In this document: positions 18,105 to 26,013 of the stretch, piece by piece | Layout: each line of letters begins with the position of its first letter | How positions within the stretch are numbered: the stretch's first letter is position 1 | From: Leisingera sp. JC1 | GTDB lineage: Bacteria; Pseudomonadota; Alphaproteobacteria; Rhodobacterales; Rhodobacteraceae | Assembly: GCF_001679925.1 (NCBI RefSeq) | Contig: NZ_LYUZ01000103.1 | Coordinates: forward strand, 399-64,398 | Length of the DNA stretch: 64,000 nucleotides | Direction of reading: 5' to 3' | Notes under the pieces: model-generated | What the model was told of the DNA's origin: nothing | Seen by the model: only the letters and a program-made list of their open reading frames with translations | Databases searched by the model: none | Program-made: the position numbers and the translations under genes

Positions 18105-19388
18105 TTATTTACAGCCGGGCTCGATGTTGTTTTCAGAGGCGTAGGCAGCCGAGTCTTCTTCGACCAGCTTGCCGATCACTTCGGTATCGGACGGTTTGAA
18201 GTCCGAAATCAGCGACCAGGTCTTGCTCTCCGCATCCCACTGGGTCACGCCCACCAGGCCGGGGCCACCGTGGTTTTCGCAGGAGACGTTGAAGCTCGGG
18301 CCGAAGTTCGGCATCCCCAGCGCAGCCATTTTCGCCTCGTCGATCACCAGCGCTTCCATTCCGTCGCGCATCATCGCCGGGGTGATGTCCGCGGTGCCGT
18401 GGATTTCCTGCGCGGTCTTGGCGGCTTCGGCGGCCAGCATCGCCGCGTACATGCCGCGGTTATAGAGCACGTTGCCAACCTGATCGCCGGCACCTGCGGC
18501 CTTGCCAGCATCCACGACATATTTCTGGATATCGTCAAACACCGGGAAATCGCGGCCCACGTTGTGGAAGGTCACCGCCTTGTAGCCGTCGGCCTTGTCG
18601 CCTGCCGGCATCACGTCATGCTCGGCACCGGACCACCACACACCGATGAAGTTTTCCATCGGGAAGCGGATGTTGGCAGCTTCCTGGATCGCCACCTGGT
18701 TCATCACGCCCCAGCCCCACATCACGACATAATCGGGACGGTCGCGGCGGATCTGCAGCCACTGAGATTTCTGCTCCTGGCCCGGGTGATCCACCGGCAG
18801 GGCCACCAGCTCAAAGCCGTGCTTCTTGGACAGCTCCTCCAGGGTGCGGATCGGCTCCTTGCCATAGGCAGAGTTGTGATAGACCAGCGCAATCTTCTTG
18901 CCGCTGATGTCGCCGCCATTGGATTCCAGCAGGTAGTTCACCACGCCCGAGGCGCCGTTCCAGTAGTTGGCCGGGTAATTGAACACATGGCTGAACACTT
19001 CGCCGTTGGCAGCCGAGGTGCGGCCGTAACCCATGGTGTGCAGCGGGATGTTGTCCGCGGTCACTTTGGGGATCAGCTGATAGGTGATGCCGGTGGACAG
19101 CGGCTGATAGATCAGCGCGCCCTGGCCCTTGGTGGACTCGTAGCATTCCACACCCTTCTCGGTGTTATAGCCGGTCTCGCATTCGATCACCTTGGCCTTG
19201 ACGCCGCCGATGCCGCCGTCGCGCTCATTCAGCAGGGTGAAATAGTCATTGTAGCCGTCCGAGAACGGGATGCCGCCCGCCGCATAAGGCCCGGTCCGGT
19301 AGCTGAGGTCAGGGAACACCAGGTCCGCCATTGCCGGACCGGCCGCCATCGCGGCGCCCAGCGCCAGTGTGGTCAGTGTCTTTTTCAT
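18105..19388 (-). CDS. Liv-type ABC transporter periplasmic binding protein
   Basis: This 427-residue solute-binding protein has a signal peptide, MKKTLTTLALGAAMAAGPAMA, cut near residue 21, and a type I periplasmic binding fold (PBP1). I start at the ATG at 19388, which gives that signal and follows GGGAGG; upstream in-frame starts put it inside. It is longer than the leucine-binding LivK of E. coli (about 370), which fits members that bind amides, urea, aromatic or fatty acids. The operon contains two acyl-CoA ligases, so a carboxylate substrate is likely, but this is inference. Confidence 0.9.
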   Translation of the reverse strand: MKKTLTTLALGAAMAAGPAMADLVFPDLSYRTGPYAAGGIPFSDGYNDYFTLLNERDGGIGGVKAKVIECETGYNTEKGVECYESTKGQGALIYQPLSTGITYQLIPKVTADNIPLHTMGYGRTSAANGEVFSHVFNYPANYWNGASGVVNYLLESNGGDISGKKIALVYHNSAYGKEPIRTLEELSKKHGFELVALPVDHPGQEQKSQWLQIRRDRPDYVVMWGWGVMNQVAIQEAANIRFPMENFIGVWWSGAEHDVMPAGDKADGYKAVTFHNVGRDFPVFDDIQKYVVDAGKAAGAGDQVGNVLYNRGMYAAMLAAEAAKTAQEIHGTADITPAMMRDGMEALVIDEAKMAALGMPNFGPSFNVSCENHGGPGLVGVTQWDAESKTWSLISDFKPSDTEVIGKLVEEDSAAYASENNIEPGCK

Positions 19389-19480
19389 CGGCTTAAATCC
19401 TCCCTTTGGTCTTATCCGATGGTTTCCAAAAACGGGGGTGGTCTTGCTTTTCTCCCCGCCAGCTCTCAAGGCCGCCCCCA

Positions 19481-20557
19481 TCAGTGCGGGAAGGGCCACA
19501 GTCTCAGTTTCTCCTTGGCGACGCGCCACAGCTGCGCCATGCCGTGCGGTTCCGCGATCAGGAAGACGATGATCAGCGCCCCCACGATCACCAGCTGGAA
19601 ATGCGCCACGATGTCGGTGGGCCAGTTCAGCAGGTCAACGCCCACCACTTTCAGGATCACCGGCAGCAGCACCAGGAAGGCGGCTCCGGCAAAGGAGCCG
19701 AAGATCGACCCCAGCCCGCCCAGGATCACCATGAACAGCACCAGGAATGACTTCTGGATGCCAAAGGCTTCGCCGACCTCAACCGCTCCCAGGTACACCG
19801 CAAAGAACAGCGCGCCGGAGATGCCGATGAAGAAACCGGAGACCGCAAAGGCTGTCAGTTTCGCCTTCAGCGGGTTCACCCCAATGATCTCGGCAGCGAT
19901 ATCCATGTCGCGGATCGCCATCCAGGTCCGGCCCACGGTGCCGCGGGTCAGGTTGCGGGCAACCAGCGCGCAAACAGTCAGAAAGATCAGGCAGAACAGA
20001 TAGGTGGCCCAGGCCGGCGCATTGGGGCCGGTGATGATGATGCCGAAGGTATCACGCTCCGGCGCGTTGATCTGGCCGGAGGCCGAGTAGTTGTAGAACC
20101 ACGGCACCCGGTTGAACAGCCACACAAGGAAGAACTGCGCCGCCAGCGTTGCCACCGCCAGGTAGAAACCTTTGATGCGCAAGCTCGGCAGGCCGAACAG
20201 CACACAGACAAACGCGGTAATGCCGCCCGCCAGGATCACATGAATGAACATGCTGACCTCCGGGAAGGCGGTCATCAGCTTATAGCAGGCATAGGCCCCC
20301 ACAGCCATGAACCCGCCGGTGCCAAGGCTGACCTGCCCGCAGTAACCGACCAGGATGTTCAGCCCGATGGCCGCGATCGAATAGATCAGGAACGGCAGCA
20401 GGATTGCATTGGCCCAGTAATCGTTGATCAGGAAGGGGATGAGGCCGAACGCAACCGCCAGCACCACGTAATAGCGGTAGCGGTCGAACTTGATCGGAAA
20501 CGTCTGGCTGTCATCGGCATAGGAGACTTTGAAATCCCCGGCTTCACGGTAGAACAT
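19481..20557 (-). CDS. livM: Liv-type ABC transporter permease LivM
   Basis: This 358-residue permease has a 30-residue cytoplasmic N-terminus and about ten membrane segments, with the family block GIQKSFLVLFMVILGGLGSIFG, shown here by its core MVILGGLGS, in the C-terminal half and VNPLKAKLTAFAVSGFFIGISG, core AFAVSGFFIG. It pairs with LivH to form the channel. It lies between the small membrane gene at 20632 and the binding protein gene, all on the minus strand. Confidence 0.94.
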   Translation of the reverse strand: MFYREAGDFKVSYADDSQTFPIKFDRYRYYVVLAVAFGLIPFLINDYWANAILLPFLIYSIAAIGLNILVGYCGQVSLGTGGFMAVGAYACYKLMTAFPEVSMFIHVILAGGITAFVCVLFGLPSLRIKGFYLAVATLAAQFFLVWLFNRVPWFYNYSASGQINAPERDTFGIIITGPNAPAWATYLFCLIFLTVCALVARNLTRGTVGRTWMAIRDMDIAAEIIGVNPLKAKLTAFAVSGFFIGISGALFFAVYLGAVEVGEAFGIQKSFLVLFMVILGGLGSIFGSFAGAAFLVLLPVILKVVGVDLLNWPTDIVAHFQLVIVGALIIVFLIAEPHGMAQLWRVAKEKLRLWPFPH

Positions 20558-20631
20558 GTCTCAGATGCTCCCTTTCTGTTGCGCGTTGGCACTCTTGCCT
20601 GCGCGGATACTGTTGCTGGTTGCGGCGGCGC

Positions 20632-20895
20632 TCATTCGATCTGCCCCCACTGGGCCTGCGCCGCGTCGCGCTGTTCGCGCGTCATCCGGTTCGAAGGTTT
20701 GGCATAGCCGCTGCGTTCACTGCCGCGCACCAGCCGCAAATAGGCGATGATGCCGGTGATCAGCCCGGCCGAGGCCAAGAGCGCCGCAGTCACCACCTGG
20801 GTCTCGCTGTAGCTTTCCGCCGACAGCGCCAGGTAGCCAAAGGCCCAGAACCCGGCCCAGGCAATGACGTTGATGACGGCGATCAGCTTGGTCAT
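20632..20895 (-). CDS. Small two-helix membrane protein in the liv operon
   Basis: This 87-residue protein has two hydrophobic segments (about residues 4-25 and 35-56) and a charged, soluble C-terminus rich in Arg/Gln (SNRMTREQRDAAQAQW). It starts with ATG and lies 74 bp before livM in the same direction. I do not recognise the family. The position between livH and livM suggests an accessory of the transporter, but it may be independent. Confidence 0.7.
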   Translation of the reverse strand: MTKLIAVINVIAWAGFWAFGYLALSAESYSETQVVTAALLASAGLITGIIAYLRLVRGSERSGYAKPSNRMTREQRDAAQAQWGQIE

Positions 20896-20997
20896 GCCGC
20901 ACCCCCGGCGTTAACCACTTTGTCAGATTTCCGGGCTTGGACACATTTTGCCCACTTCTTTGTGGAACCCTGTTGGCGGGTAGAGTGAGTGGAACCA

Positions 20998-21330
20998 ATG
21001 ACCGTGATTTTCGAGGAAATCCGGCGGCTGGAGGCCGCGCGGAAGAAGGGCGACATATCCGAGGCCGAATTTGCTAAGGCCAAGGGCCGGCTGCTGGAAA
21101 CGGTGGAAGACGCAACTGTGCTGCCGCCCTTTGAGTTCGAAGCGCCGCGGCGGCAGGCTGCCAATACCGGGCCCGGCCCCTGGGGGACGGTGCTGATCGG
21201 GCTCTTAGTGGCCGCGCTGCTGACCTTTGTGGCCGGGCAGCTGATCGGCAACATCACCATTGCCTTCACCCTGGTCGCCACGGTCTGCGCCGCCATCGTT
21301 GTCGCCGCCTTCCGTCGGCTCGAGGGCTGA
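20998..21330 (+). CDS. Small SHOCT-like membrane protein, opposite to the liv operon
   Basis: This 110-residue protein starts with a short helix-turn block resembling the SHOCT motif (EIRRLEAARKKGDISEAEFAKAKGRLLE), then a Pro-rich linker and two membrane segments (about residues 62-84 and 86-106). An in-frame GTG at 20989 would add three residues. It is on the plus strand between livH and the small minus-strand membrane gene, so it is antisense to the presumed liv transcript. Function is unknown. Confidence 0.75.
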   Translation: MTVIFEEIRRLEAARKKGDISEAEFAKAKGRLLETVEDATVLPPFEFEAPRRQAANTGPGPWGTVLIGLLVAALLTFVAGQLIGNITIAFTLVATVCAAIVVAAFRRLEG

Positions 21331-21357
21331 GCGTGCCGGGAGCAGATCATATGAGCC

Positions 21358-22344
21358 TCAGACCCGCTCAATGATCTTCTCCCCGAACAGGCCCTGCGGA
21401 CGGAACACCAGGAACAGCAGCGCCAGCACATAGGCAAACCAGTTCTCCGTCGCACCGCCTACCAGCGGGCCGACCGCGAATTCGAACAGCTTTTCACCCA
21501 CGCCGATGATCAGCCCGCCGACAATGGCGCCGGGGATCGAGGTGAAGCCGCCCAGCATCAGCACCGGCAGCGCCTTCAGCGCGATCAGCGACAGTGAGAA
21601 CTGCACGCCGGACTTGGTGCCCCAGACAATGCCCGCGACCAGCGCCACGAAACCTGCGACCGACCACACCAGAACCCAGATGAAGTTCAGCGAGATACCG
21701 ACAGACAGCGCCGCCTGGTGGTCATCCGCCACCGCGCGCATGGCCCGGCCCTGCTTGGTGTACTGGCTGAAGGCCACCAGACCCGCCACCAAGAGCGCCG
21801 CAATCACCGTCGCCACGATATCCAGATTGTCGATAAAGAAGCCGTAGCCGAAGATGTTGAAGGTGGTCTCGTCGATCCACAGGTTGATGCCCTGCGGCAG
21901 ACCGACGTCCAGCGTCTTGATCTCGGAGCCCCACATCAGGTCGGCGACGCCTTCCAGGAAATAGGCCAAACCGATCGTGGCCATGAACAGGATGATCGGC
22001 TCCTGCCCCACCAAGTGTTTCATCACCAGCACCTGCACCAGCCACGCCAGCAGCACCATCACCGCAACCGTCAGGGCAATTGCCACGGCGCCCGGAACAT
22101 TCCATCCGAAGTGGGTGATGTGGCCGCCAAAGACCGCGTTGATCAGATGCGAAAACGGCACCTGACCCTGCATGATCCCCACCAGCGTCATCGCCGCAAA
22201 CAGCGCCAGAACGCCCTGGGCATAGTTGAAGATGCCGGAAGCCTTGTAGATCAGGACAAACCCCAGCGCGACCAGCGCATAGAGAACGCCCGCCATCAGG
22301 CCATTGAGCGTCACTTCCATCGCAAAGACGAGTTGTTCGGGCAT
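21358..22344 (-). CDS. livH: Liv-type ABC transporter permease LivH
   Basis: This 328-residue permease has about eight to ten membrane segments and the family core ALKALPVLMLGGFTSIPGAIVGGLIIG, shown by its centre LMLGGFTSIPGAI, that contacts the ATPase. I start at MPEQLVFAMEV (ATG at 22344), which follows GAGGAGAG; the upstream in-frame extension lacks a ribosome-binding site. It lies between livG and the opposite-strand SHOCT-like gene. Confidence 0.94.
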   Translation of the reverse strand: MPEQLVFAMEVTLNGLMAGVLYALVALGFVLIYKASGIFNYAQGVLALFAAMTLVGIMQGQVPFSHLINAVFGGHITHFGWNVPGAVAIALTVAVMVLLAWLVQVLVMKHLVGQEPIILFMATIGLAYFLEGVADLMWGSEIKTLDVGLPQGINLWIDETTFNIFGYGFFIDNLDIVATVIAALLVAGLVAFSQYTKQGRAMRAVADDHQAALSVGISLNFIWVLVWSVAGFVALVAGIVWGTKSGVQFSLSLIALKALPVLMLGGFTSIPGAIVGGLIIGVGEKLFEFAVGPLVGGATENWFAYVLALLFLVFRPQGLFGEKIIERV

Positions 22345-22378
22345 TAGAGGCTCTCCTCGGAATTCTGCGCTGCGGCGG

Positions 22379-22400
22379 TGCACAGGGGGTGCACAGGGGG
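22379..22400. repeat. Short 11-bp tandem repeat between livG and livH
   Basis: Two exact copies of TGCACAGGGGG (22379-22389, 22390-22400) and a degenerate third (TGTACGGGTG) fill part of the 102-bp gap. Function is not evident. Confidence 0.6.
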
Positions 22401-22446
22401 TGTACGGGTGTCACCCTGCCGGAGCTGGGTGTTGCTGCGGTGCAAC

Positions 22447-23265
22447 TCAGTCATGGCTGACCCCCAGATAGGCGTCGATCACATCCTGGTTATTGCGCAC
22501 CTCATCCGGGGTGCCGTCGCCGATTTTCTTGCCGTAATCCATCACCACGACCCGGTCGCTGAGGTCCATCACCACACCCATATCGTGCTCGATCAGGGCG
22601 ATGGTGGTGCCGAACTCGTCGTTCACATCCAGGATGAAGCGGGACATGTCCTCCTTCTCCTCGACGTTCATGCCGGCCATCGGTTCGTCCAGCAGCAGCA
22701 GCTTCGGTTCCGCCGCCAGTGCACGCGCCAGCTCGACCCGTTTCTTCAGGCCATAGGGCAGCCGCGCCACTGGGGTTTTGCGGATGTGCTGGATCTCAAG
22801 GAAGTCGATAATCCGCTCCACAACCTCGCGGTTCTCGGTCTCTTCGGCTTCCGCCTTCCCTTTCCACAAGGCCTGCGAAAACAGGCCTGTTTTCATATAG
22901 TTAAGACGGCCCGTCATAACGTTGTCCAAAACGCTCATGCCCTCGAACAGCGCGATGTTCTGGAAGGTTCGGGCGATGCCCTGGCGCGCCACCTCATAGG
23001 GGCGCATCGGCGGGCGTTTCTTGCCGTGGAACAGAACTTCGCCTTCCTGCGGCACATAGAAGCCTGAGATCACGTTCAGCATCGAGGACTTGCCGGCACC
23101 GTTCGGGCCGATGATCGCGCGGATCTCGCCCTCGCGGATGTCAAAGGAGATGTCCTGGATCGCCACCACACCGCCGAAGCGCAGGGTGATGTTCTTCATC
23201 TCCATCACCACACCGCCGATGGTGCGGCCGTCGTCAGTCACATAGCTTAAGGAATTGTCAAGCAT
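22447..23265 (-). CDS. livG: Liv-type ABC transporter ATPase LivG
   Basis: This 272-residue ATPase has Walker A GPNGAGKSS, the signature PYGLKKRVELARALA, Walker B LLLLDEPMAGMN, and the family ending DGTPDEVRNNQDVIDAYLG. Several in-frame start codons lie upstream; I chose the ATG at 23265 because GGAGG lies eight bases before it and the protein then matches the usual length. The promoter region of this gene overlaps the start of the opposite-strand small gene at 23354. Confidence 0.93.
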   Translation of the reverse strand: MLDNSLSYVTDDGRTIGGVVMEMKNITLRFGGVVAIQDISFDIREGEIRAIIGPNGAGKSSMLNVISGFYVPQEGEVLFHGKKRPPMRPYEVARQGIARTFQNIALFEGMSVLDNVMTGRLNYMKTGLFSQALWKGKAEAEETENREVVERIIDFLEIQHIRKTPVARLPYGLKKRVELARALAAEPKLLLLDEPMAGMNVEEKEDMSRFILDVNDEFGTTIALIEHDMGVVMDLSDRVVVMDYGKKIGDGTPDEVRNNQDVIDAYLGVSHD

Positions 23266-23353
23266 AACAACGGCCTCCATATTTCTGCCGCATAGAAATT
23301 TTAAGATTTCCATGCGATACTTGTTCAAAACGAGCAGCAAGGAGATCGACGTT

Positions 23354-23539
23354 ATGTTCGGCGAACTTGAGCATTCCTGCCTTCTGAAGATGGCACTTGA
23401 ATGCAAGCAGATGGGCCTCAGCCAATCCGAAAGCCTGGCCTCCATCATGGAGCAGACCCACGGGTTCAGCTCCCCCTTCAAGATCCAGCAGGTGGTCAAC
23501 ACGGCCTACAATCCCGGCCTCAACCCCGACCTGATCTGA
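23354..23539 (+). CDS. Small conserved-looking protein (61 aa) divergent from livG
   Basis: The ATG is preceded by AAGGAGATCGACGTT, one of the best ribosome-binding sites in the window. The product is 61 residues, MFGELEHSCLLKMALECKQMG then a Ser/Gln/Asn-rich end with no signal or membrane segment. It lies between the acyl-CoA synthetase and livG genes but on the opposite strand. An ABC-operon regulator or a metabolic-enzyme binder is possible; I do not recognise a family. Confidence 0.65.
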   Translation: MFGELEHSCLLKMALECKQMGLSQSESLASIMEQTHGFSSPFKIQQVVNTAYNPGLNPDLI

Positions 23540-23592
23540 GGGTGACCCGGCCTGCCCGGCACGGGGCGGGAATTTATCCGGTGAAACGTGCA

Positions 23593-25566
23593 TCATTCCG
23601 CGGCCACCTTGTGAACCGCCCCGGGCTTCACGTCCGCATCGACAATGGTCAGCGTCGCCTTGATGGACCCCTTGCGGCCGTCCTCATAGGTTACTTCCGT
23701 CACTGTCGAGACCTTTTCAGAGCCGTCGTAGAGCGCGGTGATGATATCGTCGAACTTCTCTTCCACGATGCGGCGGCGCACCTTGCGGGTGCGGGTCATT
23801 TCACCGTCATCGGCATCCAGTTCTTTGTGCAGAACCACAAAGCGGTGCACCTGGCAGCCCGACAGCATCGGGTCCTCGGCCACTGACTTGTTCACAGCCG
23901 TCACATGCGAGCGGATGGTTTCCAGCACCTTCGGATGGCCTGCCAGCTCTTGATAGGAGGCATAGGCAATATTGTTGCGTTCCGCCCAGTTACCCACCGC
24001 CGTCAGGTCGATGTTGATAAAGGCTACACAGCGGTCGCGGCCATTGCCGAACAGCACCGCTTCCAGGATGTCCGGGTAGAATTTCAGCTTGTTTTCCACA
24101 TACTTGGGCGCAAACATGCTGCCATCGGCCATCTTGCCCACGTCCTTGGCACGGTCGATGATCCGCAGATGGCCGGAGCCTTCTTCGAAGAAGCCCGCGT
24201 CGCCGGTTGCCACCCAGCCCTCGGCATCTTTGGTTGAGGCGGTGGATTCCGGGTTGTTGAAGTATTCGACAAAGGTGCCGGGCGAGCGGTAGTGGATCTC
24301 ACCGCTGTCGTCGATCTTGATCTCGACCTCCGGCGCCGGCACCCCAACAGTATCGGCGCGGACCTCGCCATCCGGCTGCACAGTGATGAAAACCGTGGCC
24401 TCGGTCTGGCCGTACAACTGTTTCAGGTTGATGCCCAAGCTGCGGTAGAAATCGAAGATCTCCGGCCCGATCGCCTCCCCCGCGGTATACCCCACACGGA
24501 TGCGGCCATAGCCCAGCGTGTCCTTGAGCGGGCCGTAAACCAGCACATTGCCCAGCGCGTATTTCAGCCGGTCCATCAGCCCCACAGGGCGGCCGTCCAG
24601 GATGTCGCCGCCAACCTTTTTGGCGTGCGCTAGGAAGTGGTGGAACATCTTGCGCTTCAGGGCACCTGCGTCCTCCATCCGGATCATTACGTTGGTCAGC
24701 TGGCCCTCGAACACCCGCGGCGGTGCAAAGAAATAGGTCGGCCCGATTTCACGCAGGTCGGTCATCATGGTGTCCTGGCTTTCCGGGCAGTTCACGCAGA
24801 AGCCGCACCAGTAGGCCTGGCCGATCGAGAAGATGAAGTCACCCACCCAGGCCATCGGCAGGTAGGACAGGATGTTTTCGCCTTGGGTCAGTTGATCGAA
24901 CTCGGAAGAGTTCTTGGCACTTTGGATCACGTTGCGGTTCGACAGCACCACGCCCTTGGGCTTGCCGGTGGTGCCGGAGGTATAGAGCATCACGCAAGTG
25001 CTGTCGTAATCCAGCTTGGCCTGCCGCGACTGCAGCTCGCCGATCAGCTCGTCATGGGCGGCGCGGCCTTGATCCTGAATGTGGCTGAACTGGTGCAGCT
25101 GGGTGTGGTCGTATTTCCGCATGCCGCGCGGATCGAGGTAGATCATATGCTCGAACTGATGCAGCTGATCCTGGATCTCGATCACCTTGTCGGCCTGCTC
25201 CTGATCGCCGACGATCACAAAGCGCGCACCGCAGTGGCCCAGCACATAGGCCATCTCCTCGGCCACCGCGTCCTGATACAGCGGCACCGGCACGGCACCC
25301 ACCGCCTGCGCAGCAACCATCGACCAGTAGAGGTAGGGGCGGTTGCGGCCGATGATGGCGACGAAATCGCCCTCTTTCACGCCAAGGTTGATGAGGCCCA
25401 GCGCCAGAGCCTCGATTTCCTTTGCCGTCTCGGCCCAGGTCCAGCACTGCCAGATGCCGAATTCCTTTTCCCGGTAGGCCGGCGCATTCCCGAATTGCGC
25501 CGCATTGCGTTGAAGCAGCGCCGGCAGGGATTGCATACCCTGGGCGCCCGTCTGCATCTGAGCCAA
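23593..25566 (-). CDS. Long-chain acyl-CoA synthetase-like AMP-binding enzyme
   Basis: This 657-residue enzyme activates a fatty or related acid with ATP and CoA. The P-loop is YTSGTTGKPKG (about residues 195-205), followed by LPMAWVGDF, the YGQTEATVF block and ATGDAGFFEEGSGHLRIIDR-type adenylation motif (core GDAGFFEEG), as in FadD15-like enzymes. The start is TTG with GGAGGAGAG upstream; an ATG nine bases later is too far from that site. It precedes the liv genes in the same direction, and similar clusters in Roseobacters pair such a ligase with a Liv-type transporter. Confidence 0.9.
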   Translation of the reverse strand: MAQMQTGAQGMQSLPALLQRNAAQFGNAPAYREKEFGIWQCWTWAETAKEIEALALGLINLGVKEGDFVAIIGRNRPYLYWSMVAAQAVGAVPVPLYQDAVAEEMAYVLGHCGARFVIVGDQEQADKVIEIQDQLHQFEHMIYLDPRGMRKYDHTQLHQFSHIQDQGRAAHDELIGELQSRQAKLDYDSTCVMLYTSGTTGKPKGVVLSNRNVIQSAKNSSEFDQLTQGENILSYLPMAWVGDFIFSIGQAYWCGFCVNCPESQDTMMTDLREIGPTYFFAPPRVFEGQLTNVMIRMEDAGALKRKMFHHFLAHAKKVGGDILDGRPVGLMDRLKYALGNVLVYGPLKDTLGYGRIRVGYTAGEAIGPEIFDFYRSLGINLKQLYGQTEATVFITVQPDGEVRADTVGVPAPEVEIKIDDSGEIHYRSPGTFVEYFNNPESTASTKDAEGWVATGDAGFFEEGSGHLRIIDRAKDVGKMADGSMFAPKYVENKLKFYPDILEAVLFGNGRDRCVAFINIDLTAVGNWAERNNIAYASYQELAGHPKVLETIRSHVTAVNKSVAEDPMLSGCQVHRFVVLHKELDADDGEMTRTRKVRRRIVEEKFDDIITALYDGSEKVSTVTEVTYEDGRKGSIKATLTIVDADVKPGAVHKVAAE

Positions 25567-25691
25567 CTTTCTCTCCTCCCTTTCCGGCGTTACTGCCGGA
25601 CTGGCCGCTGCCCGCGGCTCTGGCCCCGATTAGGGACAGCGGCAGAGTAGCCCGTCAACTTTTTCCTGATGTTTTCCCAAATCTTACGAAT

Positions 25692-25740
25692 TGTAACAGC
25701 CCAAATCTCCTTGTTTTAAAGACTGTTACACCGGCAGGTC
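25692..25740. promoter_or_regulatory. Inverted repeat TGTAACAG-N33-CTGTTACA upstream of the acyl-CoA synthetase
   Basis: Two perfect 8-bp arms (25692-25699 and 25733-25740) lie about 130-170 bp upstream of the synthetase gene in the gap 25567-26013 between it and the divergent kinase gene. The arms are also each other's reverse complement, so two dimer-type half-sites or a looped operator are possible. I see no gene in this gap except a very short frame (25879-25974) I do not support. Confidence 0.5.
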
Positions 25741-26013
25741 ACCCCCCTCTCTAGCTAAACCTTGCGCCGCAGACTAACCAACCGCACGCCTTTGCGCGGG
25801 ATACGAACGAAAAGGTCTTGTTTCGAATCATCTACCAGAGAGCGTTTTCTGAAACGTTCAGGCCAGCGGGCTTGACGCCCATGAAGCTGCATTCACTCTC
25901 CGGCAACCAGAAGGAGACCACCCGCCTTGACGCAAAGGCATCTCAGCCCCCGCGGCCGAATGGCAATTTGCCCTAACACTGCCCCGGTGCTAGCCATGAC
26001 CCCGGGGAGAGCC

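Noticed and set aside
25879-25974. Short ATG frame of 31 codons in the gap before the kinase gene
   Set aside because: No convincing ribosome-binding site, and composition gives no support; left as an untested possibility only.
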